Below, one piece after another: positions 1 to 7,300 of a DNA stretch of 64,000 bases (position 1 is its first letter; each line of letters starts with the position of its first letter). The notes under the pieces are model-generated. The model was given only the letters and a program-made list of their open reading frames with translations. It was not told the DNA's origin and searched no databases. The stretch covers positions 1,972,006-2,036,005 of the forward strand of contig NC_012751.1 of the NCBI RefSeq assembly GCF_000021705.1, given 5' to 3'. The DNA comes from Candidatus Hamiltonella defensa 5AT (Acyrthosiphon pisum) (GTDB taxonomy: Bacteria; Pseudomonadota; Gammaproteobacteria; Enterobacterales; Enterobacteriaceae). A program made the translations under genes and the position numbers.

Positions 1-371
1 GAAATTATAAATATTGGATAAAAATAATTCTTTATAGGTATATGAGTCAAAAATTCTTTTATTTCGAGAAAATCTGTTGCAAAAACAGATGCCACATATG
101 AATAATTAGGCGGTCCATAAATTATTCCTATTGGTGAATATATTGAATATAAAGTACACATAGGAAAAACTAAAAACCAAAAAGCTTTTTTTGATGAAGT
201 CAAAATAACAATTAATATTAAAAGTAAAAAAATATTTCTTTCTGATGGAAGAATACCCGCGCATTTTAATATTAGCTTTGCTGTAAAAAACAAAATAACA
301 AGAGAAATAAAAGAAAAAAATATTTTATTGAATTTTAAATTAATTTTTTTAATAATATTATTAATAGTCAT
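1..371 (-). CDS. Phosphoethanolamine transferase, N-terminal part (runs off the window)
   Basis: The minus-strand reading frame is open from an ATG at 371-369 to the window edge (about 123 codons). It shows several hydrophobic segments, as expected of the five-helix membrane domain that starts EptA/OpgE/CptA-type enzymes. The segment with residues YGPPNYSYV and a following FLEIKEFLTHIP resembles the OpgE segment YGAPNFNTL...ILTIFPW recalled from E. coli. Such enzymes move phosphoethanolamine from phosphatidylethanolamine to an envelope sugar (lipid A, core LPS or periplasmic glucans). The catalytic periplasmic domain lies outside the window, so the exact substrate cannot be told and intactness is unknown. 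Confidence 0.6.
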   Translation of the reverse strand, partial: MTINNIIKKINLKFNKIFFSFISLVILFFTAKLILKCAGILPSERNIFLLLILIVILTSSKKAFWFLVFPMCTLYSIYSPIGIIYGPPNYSYVASVFATDFLEIKEFLTHIPIKNYFYPIFII

Positions 372-504
372 TTAAATTATTTATTCCTCATTAAAGAAGG
401 GGGGAATGTCAAAAATATAGGGTTGAAGACGGTTTTCTTTTCCAAAGTGACCCGTTATCAATAAAGATATGGAAGTTTCTTTTTGTATAACTATCTCCTC
501 TTGT

Positions 505-717
505 TTATTGGTACCTTCAAAAAATTCCGATATGTCCGGTTTGATTTCAGATAACCCTTTCCTTGGTGCACTTTAATGACAATATAGTCCATATAAACAA
601 TAGGGTACAGATTATCTCACAGGCGATTACGCCACAGGGTGACCTTTTCCATGACCGCGTCGAAGTCAGGAGCTTGGCGAATAACCATGACGGCTATTAC
701 TGCTTCCGCGTCCTTAA
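505..717 (-). pseudogene. IS256-family (mutator-type) transposase fragment
   Basis: Read on the minus strand this stretch encodes VTLWRNRL, a stop, then DNLYPIVYMDYIVIKVHQGKGY. That matches the conserved WRNRPLDAIYPIVYLDCIVVKV region around the first catalytic Asp of IS256-family transposases. Only a short part of the usual ~400-residue protein is left and it contains a stop. It directly abuts the small inverted-repeat element at 718-805. Confidence 0.5.
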
Positions 718-805
718 GGTTCTGTCGCATTAAGGCTTTTTAAATTGCCATAACCACATTATGTTGTGACTGGTTAAGCTGAATTTTTCTTAATGCGACA
801 GAACC
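718..805. repeat. 88-bp MITE-like element with perfect 17-bp inverted ends
   Basis: GGTTCTGTCGCATTAAG at 718-734 is repeated exactly inverted at 789-805 around a 54-bp AT-rich core. The first bases resemble IS6-family ends (GGTTCTGTTGCAAA type), but the element is far too short to code for a transposase. It may be a non-autonomous element moved in trans or the collapsed ends of an IS. No clear target duplication is visible. Confidence 0.6.
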
Positions 806-859
806 AACAAAACCAACAAAACCAACTCAAAAAAATGCTTTTTTTTATTAAGAAACAAG

Positions 860-1741
860 TTAATTTGGGATTTTATTATAATAAACACCATCTAAATAAC
901 TACGATATTCAATTACTTGTTGTGTAATTTCATCATTAGTTCCAAAAAGGTACATATAAATCTTTATTCCATTTAACCTTATTAATTTCAATTTAAACTT
1001 ATCTTCATAAGAAAATGGTTTCCCTGCTACAACATATTTTAGATTGTTTTTTTTTTAAAACTCTATCATTGAAATGTTTTTTTTAAAAAACTCTATCATT
1101 GAAATAAAATCATATTTTACAAGTAGAGTTTTTGTTATCTGACTAAGAGAGTAATAGTTAGCCATTGCACCGTCAAATATACCTCCACCCATTCTCATGG
1201 ATTTTTTAGAGAAAAGCTCCATTTTTATTTTTGATTTATCATAAAATAAATTTACCATTTTTAATGGTTTATCAACTTTATCTGTTATAAATACAACATC
1301 AGGATGTGATAAAAACCAATTATTTATATCTTCAAAGCTCATTGCGGTATATTTGTTCAAAATTTTATATCGTTTAAATTCTTCAAGATTGGGTGGTAAT
1401 TCGCCAGAATATCCCGTTTGTTGAGCCCATGTTTTCCAGTCATGTGTTCCAACATAGTACCCATCTTTTGTTTCTCTAATATCTAATTCAAATATTTTTG
1501 CACCTTCATTATATGAATTATTAAGCGCTTCAAGGCTGTTAGTATATATATGTCCATCTATCTGTCCGCCAGCATGAGCAATTATATCAATTGAGTTTTT
1601 ATTGAATTGAAATATCCTATATTCAACAAAAGAATATAGTCCTATTATAGATATAATAAGAAACAATGATATATACTTTAAGATATTAATAAATAACATT
1701 AAACCTCTTTGTATAAAGAGGAGCACGTTTCGCCTAGCCAA
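860..1741 (-). pseudogene. Glycerophosphodiester phosphodiesterase family protein, frameshifted near the C-terminus
   Basis: The N-terminus (start 1741) has a membrane segment at about residues 15-40, then a GDPD-type core: AHAGG with the first catalytic His near residue 56, NSLEAL, FELDIRETKDG with the metal-binding Glu, and GTHDW with the second His. This family hydrolyses glycerophosphodiesters, probably at the periplasmic face. The frame stops at 1055 after a 30-bp tandem duplication (CTCTATCATTGAAAT at 1061-1075 and 1091-1105) and a run of ten T at 1047-1056. In another frame the protein continues sensibly to a stop at 860-862 (LKYVVAGKPFSYEDKF...YNKIPN). Slippage in the homopolymer is the likely cause; with it repaired the protein would have about 290 residues. 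Confidence 0.7.
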
Positions 1742-2040
1742 GATGATGCTCCATTAACGAATTGATTCAGCAAAAATGACCGTCATTTATCAAATTAACC
1801 CTTGTAAGGCATGACAAAAACGAGTTTAGCACTGAGATATAAAATTCTAAAAATAGCTAAAAATTACGATTCATTAATCAGTTAATTAATGAAATAAATA
1901 TAACTTATTGCAATAACTTTAAATTAAATTTTGTGATTTTTTCTAATTATATATTATGTCGAATTAAACTTAAAAATCGCTGATTTATCATAGGCTTATT
2001 TGGGCTTTATGTGATTAAAAAGACTTCTTGCCTGTGTATA
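1742..2040. other. Non-coding AT-rich spacer
   Basis: About 300 bases between the GDPD-family gene and the terminator of roxA. No open frame with family resemblance, no repeat and no RNA gene seen. It should hold the promoter of the minus-strand gene starting at 1741, but no convincing -35/-10 pair stands out in the AT-rich background. Confidence 0.4.
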
Positions 2041-2073
2041 TAAAAACCCCTATGAAAGGGTGACTTTCATAGG
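2041..2073 (-). terminator. Rho-independent terminator of roxA
   Basis: On the minus strand CCTATGAAAG, a five-base loop and CTTTCATAGG form a perfect 10-bp stem, followed by GG and a TTTTTA tract. It lies 115 bp past the roxA stop and reads in the roxA direction. Confidence 0.75.
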
Positions 2074-2187
2074 TATAGGTATACTATAGCATCAGGGAAT
2101 TTTCTTCACCATACCAAAATGAGAGTAAATGATACTTATATTTATGTGATTTATGTCATTTTTGATGAAAATCATTCATCAACGGCA

Positions 2188-3311
2188 TCAGTCTTTTTTT
2201 ATGGATGAGAAATACCAATACCCTTGATTCATCAGCAAGGTTAACTGTGCCAAAAAATCGTCCTCGTTGATGAATTTTATGAGCATCTGGCCATCAATCA
2301 TCCTGTGACGTGCCAGAATATTCCAGGCGTCGGCATGATCTGAGTCAAGCGACTCGCCGTTGACAAAATAGCGGTCGCCGATGTGCAACATACGTAGCCC
2401 CATTAACCGGTGCAATGGATGTCCCTGTTGCAATAAGGTCTGAACCTGTGAAGGGGCGTACACCTGCGCCGCAGGCGACTTCGGTAACTCATAGGCGGTT
2501 TGAGACATCTCCTGAACAAACCAGGTTTCAAGATGCTCTCTCTTCTGGACCAGGAATTGACTCATCATCTCTTGGACGGCGGTGATGTCTTGAGGCAGAA
2601 TTTCGGTGGGATCTTCACGCAGGAGTAAATCGGGCGAGGGGGCATACTCAATGCCTTTATGATTTTCATCTGAAAGGGACTCAGTCCATTTCCTTATCAT
2701 GCGCAGGCTGTTGTCTGTCCAAAAATGAAGGCAGTAACTCTCATGGCGGCTTCGGACGAAATGGCTTCATGGGCAGAGCCTTTGGGGATATACAGCATAT
2801 CCCCGGAACTCAGCTCTTCATCCACCATTGCTTCAGAAAAGTCGTTCTGACCATCATCAAAAACCGGCGATGACCCTCGATCTCCTACACGCCATCGGCT
2901 GCGTCCCATTCCTTGTATCATCAACACGTCAGACGGTTTAGTCTGAGGGCCAATCCCACCGCCGGGTACTGAAAAAACCACCGTCAGCTCTTCTTTGACC
3001 CAATCGGGGAAGACACGAAACAGAGACAGGAATTTTTCAGCGGGTCTGTGCGAATGATTAATCGCTTCCACCCGTAGTGACCAGTTTCGTTGACCTAATG
3101 AGGCATACCCATTAAAGGGTTTATGCACTAATTGATATTTTCCATGATTCCTTTGAATGAGTTGGCTCTCGAGGGCTTGTTCTGTCACCAGTTTTTCCAG
3201 CTCTTCAGGCGAAACCGGATTGATAAAATGAGAAATCGCTTTTTTTAACAAGACAGGATGTTTTTGCCAATGGTGTTGTAAAAAATCTTCCCAGTTGATG
3301 ATGAGATGCAT
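2188..3311 (-). pseudogene. roxA: RoxA/YcfD ribosomal protein uL16 arginine hydroxylase, split and missing iron ligands
   Basis: RoxA is a JmjC-type 2-oxoglutarate/Fe(II) oxygenase that hydroxylates an arginine of ribosomal protein L16. The N-terminal piece (3311-2697, 204 residues) carries the cupin core: NWEDFLQHHWQKHPVLLKK, NWSLRVEAINH, FSVPGGGIGP, DELSSGDMLYIPKGSAHE. The C-terminal piece (2700-2188, 170 residues) matches the winged-helix tail. The two overlap at an ATGA, but the C-terminal frame stays open upstream of its ATG (FWTDNSLRM...), so this is one gene cut by a frameshift near 2715. The iron-binding HxD motif, GPHLD in E. coli, reads GPQTK here (Gln123, Lys125), while the second His (181) remains. 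Activity is unlikely even if both pieces are made. Confidence 0.8.
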
Positions 3312-3398
3312 GTGCTACATTCTCCCTGTTTTTACTATCAAAATGAATAAAATACTCCTACCATCAAGGTTTTTTGGCGGTATCGCATCTTATTTAAA

Positions 3399-3584
3399 AT
3401 GATGATATCAAATCAAATATTGATTGGCATTTCTTATTATATTGACGTTGTTATTATTTCGGTTTGGGTCATTCATTTTATCCCCCTCTCGCTCCAAAAA
3501 CAGGGTTTCCTGTTAATTTCATTTTTAATAACTCTGATGGTCTTTAACGTCATACCACATACCGAAAAAAATTTTGAGGTTTAA
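3399..3584 (+). CDS. Small hypothetical membrane protein
   Basis: Sixty-one residues with two hydrophobic stretches (about 7-27 and 35-52) and the basic or polar ends of a two-helix membrane peptide. I do not recognise it. It has no strong ribosome binding site and no operon partner, so it may be a chance frame in AT-rich DNA. Confidence 0.25.
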   Translation: MMISNQILIGISYYIDVVIISVWVIHFIPLSLQKQGFLLISFLITLMVFNVIPHTEKNFEV

Positions 3585-3757
3585 AAAAATCCTTTTGGAA
3601 AAGCCAGTAAAAGAAAGGGCCGTTTTATTGACTTTTTATTTGGCTCCTCTCCATGACCCATTTTCTTGAATTAAACGGTTCATTTACTGAGTAAATATAT
3701 CTATGTTAAGATAAATTTCATTTAAACGAGTAAATTAACTATTTTTAGGGAGGAGAC

Positions 3758-4399
3758 GTGTTACTCGGCTATGCGAGAGTGTCTACAAACGATCAAAATT
3801 TACATTTGCAACTCGATGCACTCAATCTGGCTGGATGCGAAAAATTCTTCGAATAGCGGCTCAGCGGGGCTAAATCAGAACGCCCTGGCTTGCAACACAT
3901 TTTAGCTTATGCCCGCTCTGGTGATACCCTCGTTGTCTGGCGCTTAGATCGTCTCAGTCGATCACTCAAAGACCTGATCGAAATCGTCACCCTTTTGGGA
4001 TCAAAAGAGATTGGTCTAAAAAGTCTTCAGGAAGCCATCGATACCTCATCGAGCTCTGGTAAGCTCATTTTTCATCTCTTCGGGGCTTTGGCAGAATTTG
4101 AGAGAAACCTTATCCGTGAAAGAACTCAGGCGGGCCTCAAAGCGGCTCGAGGTCGGCACGGAGGGAGACCCAAAGCCTTGAGTCAAGACAAACAAGCTCT
4201 GGCTGTTTCTCTGTACGATAAAAAAAAGCATACTGTCTCTCAGATTTGCCAAATGATGGGGATTTCAAAACCCACGCTTTACAAATATATCGAGGTTGCC
4301 AGAAGTCGTTTGACGAAAGGGGTGTTTAGTTTCGGCCCCTCCGAAACGGGAGGCGAGAAGCCCCAGCCAATAAATCAAAGGCCAATCCAAATTGGCTAA
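3758..4399 (+). pseudogene. Tn3/Hin-type serine resolvase interrupted by an amber codon
   Basis: From a GTG at 3758 behind a strong AGGGAGGAG site the frame reads LLGYARVSTNDQN, which contains the catalytic Ser of serine recombinases, then ...CEKFFE, a TAG at 3854-3856, then RLSGAKSERPGLQHIL...VWRLDRLSRSL...FGALAEFERNLIRERTQAGL. The C-terminus has the helix-turn-helix ISKPTLYKYI. Everything else is intact (about 213 codons), so only the TAG at codon 33 breaks it. The product would resolve transposition cointegrates. The AT-rich stretch just upstream, with recurring AGTAAATTAAC-like words, is the expected place of a res site. A Tn3-type transposase fragment lies at 10209. Confidence 0.8.
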
Positions 4400-4507
4400 T
4401 CTATTTTTGGCTACCCAAATTGACCATGCAACATGAAAAATACTTGTGTTTTGGTTCTTACGATGTACAATGGTATCATTGATATCCTGAAACAGGAGAG
4501 ATACCAA

Positions 4508-4765
4508 ATGGCAAACGTAAATGTAAGAAATCTGCCCGATGAAGTGCATCGGGCCATCCGAATCCAAGCCGCCCAGCATGGCCGCAGCACTGAGGCCGAA
4601 ATTCGCGACATTTTGGAGCGGGCAGCGAAGCCCGAGGGCCGCGTGAAACTTGGCTCTTTCCTGGCTTCCATCGCGCGCGAGGCTGGCGGCCTGAGCGATG
4701 AAGAACACGCCTTATTTGAGAGCGCGGGCATCAAGTCTCCGGCCCGTGCGGCGAGCTTCAAATGA
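4508..4765 (+). CDS. stbC: StbC/FitA-type antitoxin (ribbon-helix-helix)
   Basis: The 85-residue protein starts ANVNVRNLPDEVHRAIRIQA, the DNA-binding ribbon-helix-helix of FitA/VapB-like plasmid stability antitoxins, and ends in a toxin-binding tail. I chose the ATG at 4508 because it has an AGGAGAG site eight bases upstream and matches family starts; an upstream ATG at 4433 would add 25 unrelated residues. It overlaps the toxin gene by ATGA, so the two are translationally coupled. The pair is expected to autorepress its own promoter. Confidence 0.85.
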   Translation: MANVNVRNLPDEVHRAIRIQAAQHGRSTEAEIRDILERAAKPEGRVKLGSFLASIAREAGGLSDEEHALFESAGIKSPARAASFK

Positions 4766-5187
4766 TCCTGCTCGATACGAACGTGATTTCGGAGACGCAG
4801 CGCCAGGAACCCGATGCCCGCGTCCTTCACTGGATCGACGCGCAAGCGCTGGAAACGCTCTACCTTTCCGCGATCACGGTAGCCGAGTTGCGTGCAGGTA
4901 TCGCTCTGATTCCGGCAGGAAAGCGCAGGGACAGCCTGCATGAGAACTTGGAAAAGCGCCTGCTGCCGATGTTCGCCAATCGGGTGCTGTCGTTCGATAT
5001 GGCTTGTACGAAAGCCCATGCCGAGCTGCTGGCCAAATCCCGCGCTGCCGGCTTGGCGATCGAAACGGCCGATGCCTTCATTGCGGCCGTCTCTCTCGCC
5101 AACGGCTTCACCGTCGCCACCCGCGACACCAGCCCTTTTGAAGCTGCTGGGGTGAACGTCATCAATCCATGGGAGGCGGCGCAGTGA
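4762..5187 (+). CDS. stbB: StbB/FitB-type PIN-domain toxin (VapC family RNase)
   Basis: The 141-residue protein is a full-length PIN domain: LLDTNVISE with the first acidic residue, ITVAELRAGI with the conserved Glu, and ETADAFIAA...TRDTSPFE with the C-terminal acidic residues. Such toxins cleave RNA and are held by the upstream antitoxin. The pair is markedly GC-richer than the DNA on both sides and resembles plasmid stb modules of broad-host-range elements, which points to recent transfer. Both genes look intact. Confidence 0.85.
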   Translation: MILLDTNVISETQRQEPDARVLHWIDAQALETLYLSAITVAELRAGIALIPAGKRRDSLHENLEKRLLPMFANRVLSFDMACTKAHAELLAKSRAAGLAIETADAFIAAVSLANGFTVATRDTSPFEAAGVNVINPWEAAQ

Positions 5188-5665
5188 CAACGGCCCAGAA
5201 CAGTGACAAGCAGATCTACTTGTCACCAATACCAACCCCTGCGCTCTAACGCCGGTTTTTTAGGAATGGCGAACTCGTAAAGGGCTGCTGACCATTACAG
5301 CTAACATTTAAATAGTGATGGATACATGTATCAACTATTCATTTTTGTAAATCAAGGTATCGGATTGAAGATTGAGTCAATAAACCTTGGTTTTTTTCGA
5401 TACAGCATCACAACTTCGATCACCGTAATGATTCCTGCGTAAAAATGAGTCACGTCGTTAATTTTGGTACATCGGCTATTTATGTCTAACCCCTCAAAAA
5501 TCTCAAATTAACTATTCAGTCTTATTTTTACTGATCCTTGATTTGTATATTAATGATTTTTGGCTGCCCCCTGATACACGGGCATAACCAAAAAGTCTCA
5601 TAAAAAATGTTTCCTAAATCGTTTGATAGACAATGTGTCTACTTATTTTAAGAATGTCGATTTAA

Positions 5666-5690
5666 AAGCCCCTTTATTGGGCTTATTTTT
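5666..5690 (+). terminator. Rho-independent terminator
   Basis: AAGCCC, a seven-base loop and GGGCTT, followed by ATTTTT. There is no gene close upstream, so it may end a long untranslated transcript or belong to a lost gene. Confidence 0.5.
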
Positions 5691-5748
5691 ATCTGTCTAT
5701 TAATTTATAACTTTTTATACATACATCTAATCTAGCTTGAAGTAGTGT

Positions 5749-5788
5749 AAATACATACGTATTGTCGTACGTAAATACGTATGTATTT
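5749..5788. repeat. Perfect palindrome, candidate partition or operator site
   Basis: AAATACATACGTATT (5749-5763) and its exact complement (5774-5788) flank a 10-base spacer that itself contains TACGTA. The outer AAATACATAC is shared with the palindrome directly before parA at 10330-10369, suggesting a common DNA-binding protein. Confidence 0.5.
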
Positions 5789-5890
5789 TTTATTTTATAA
5801 ACACATCTAAACAGCTTCTGATCTGATATTCCATATATTTTAAAAAAAGGTTGAACTCCCTATAAAAATCATTCTTAAGTAAATACATAA

Positions 5891-5906
5891 ATACTTATGT
5901 AAGTAT
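5891..5906. repeat. Short palindrome related to the parA upstream site
   Basis: ATACTTATGTAAGTAT is a perfect seven-base-arm palindrome and is preceded by AAATACATA. The TACTTA/TAAGTA core is the one found before parA. Confidence 0.35.
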
Positions 5907-6026
5907 ATATGTATATTTATATCATATAATATAATGATATAACTGACAGTGCCCATTTTATCGCTTTTAGAACAAAACTCAGGTTTTTATCGAATTTTTT
6001 CATGGCCTCTATTTTTGTCAAATAAC

Positions 6027-6055
6027 AAAATGAGCGTTTTTTAATATTTTTTTAT
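6027..6055 (+). promoter_or_regulatory. AAAATGAGCGTTTTTT motif upstream of effector candidate
   Basis: AAAATGAGCGTTTTTTAA followed by T-rich DNA lies about 220 bp before the effector-like gene. Near-identical words occur before three other effector-like or orphan genes (36714, 42907, and 45831 on the minus strand). Function unknown; a regulator-binding site or a bent promoter element are options. Confidence 0.3.
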
Positions 6056-6253
6056 TTTTTAAATGATTAAAATTCTCTGAAAAATTGTTTCATTTAAATA
6101 ACATTAAAAATAAAGGTACGTAAAAATATTTAATAATTTTATCCAAAGAACTTTTCCCGAAAATACTTTAAAAAAAGATCAATACTTCATGAAGTATTGA
6201 TAAATTGATTTTTTAAAAAAAATCATAACCTATTACATTTATCAAGGCAAAAA

Positions 6254-7300
6254 ATGAACGTTTATAAATAAAAAATCATTACAAATCCTATTGTTTTAAA
6301 TAATTCTACAAATAAAAATAATTCATCAATAATCCGTTCTTTTAAATCAGCAAGCTCTCAAAATAAATACTTTTATGTTCCAAGTCCTATTTTGGAAGAA
6401 TCTCAACCACCAGTTATTAACCGAGATTCTGGATATGAAATAGTCAGTCAGAATATAAAAAATATTTTAAATAAAAAACCGGATTTTACCGTAATTGTTG
6501 ATACAGAAAAAGTAAAAGAAGATTGTATAAGATCTATTCAAGATAATTTAAAAAGTGAAAAATTTCTTTCAGTTCTAAAGCGAGAATGTAGCGATTTGTC
6601 AGACGAAGAGATTAAATTGATATTAAGTAAACAAATAAATGTTATTTCAATTGAAAAAAATCCATTAGATTTTATTGATAATAACGACAAGATTTATATA
6701 TTGGGACACGGGTCAGCTGGACGTAAAGGAATTTACGTTACACCCAAAAAGGGTGAGAAATATTGTTATCATACAGATAACATCGTTGATGTATTATCGA
6801 AAAGCGGATTAAGTCAATCACATATATCTTTTAAATTACTTCCATGTCACTCAGCAGATAGCAAACCTTTAGAGTTATTAGATCCTAGCGAAGAAGCATA
6901 TTCTAGAGCTTCAGAGCCGTTTGAAAAAATAGTTAAGGGTAAAGACACCACTGTGACTGTAAAACCACTGGCTCATCATTTTTCTGAATCATTAAACAAA
7001 AAGGGGTTTTGCAATGCAAAAGTGACAGGCTACCATGGTTCCGTTCAACGGTTACCTTTTAAAGGGACAGACGGATTATATCATTCTGGAGTACTAGGTA
7101 ATGAAGATTACGATTCAAAAAGAAGAAGTGAACATAAAGAAATATTTAATTTTTCTGGTAAATTGAAATCCTCTCAAGTCAATACACCAGAGAATGAAGC
7201 TGGCCCATCTGGATATCATCATAATGAGGCTAATACCAGTACATCAGCCACAGAGAGCACCCCAACACCGGGTACTAGCACAGCCCGCCATGGGCAATAG
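6254..7300 (+). pseudogene. Effector-like cysteine peptidase (C80/clan CD signature), nonsense at codon 6
   Basis: The best open stretch starts at a TTG (6392). The same frame extends back to an ATG at 6254, giving MNVYK, a TAA at 6269-6271, then KIITNPIVLNNSTNKNNSSIIRS, a Ser/Asn-rich N-terminus typical of secreted effectors. Counted from the TTG, IYILGHGSAGRKGIY places a His at residue 106 and FKLLPCHSADS a Cys at 152. This His-Gly / Cys-His-Ser pairing about 46 residues apart is the layout of caspase-like clan CD peptidases such as the MARTX cysteine protease domain and Shigella OspB. The C-terminus is Ser/Thr/Pro-rich and runs out at 7300, where the next frame continues. I infer one original gene of about 1,035 codons (6254-9359) broken by the TAA and a frameshift near 7285. 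Family assignment is by motif only. Confidence 0.5.

Larger units (their letters stand above)
5188..6253. other. AT-rich non-coding region with palindromes
   Basis: About 1 kb without a supportable gene between stbB and the effector-like gene. It holds a plus-strand terminator (5666-5690), two palindromes related to the one in front of parA (5749-5788, 5891-5906) and the A-tract/GCG/T-tract motif (6027-6055). Confidence 0.5.

Noticed and set aside
4411..5235. 274-codon minus-strand frame across stbBC
   Set aside because: It is antisense to two clear family members in a GC-rich stretch, where long shadow frames are expected.
7194..7289. First 32 codons of the coiled-coil frame as true N-terminus
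   Set aside because: They overlap the preceding frame and are His/Pro/Gln-rich shadow sequence; real similarity in style starts at 7290.
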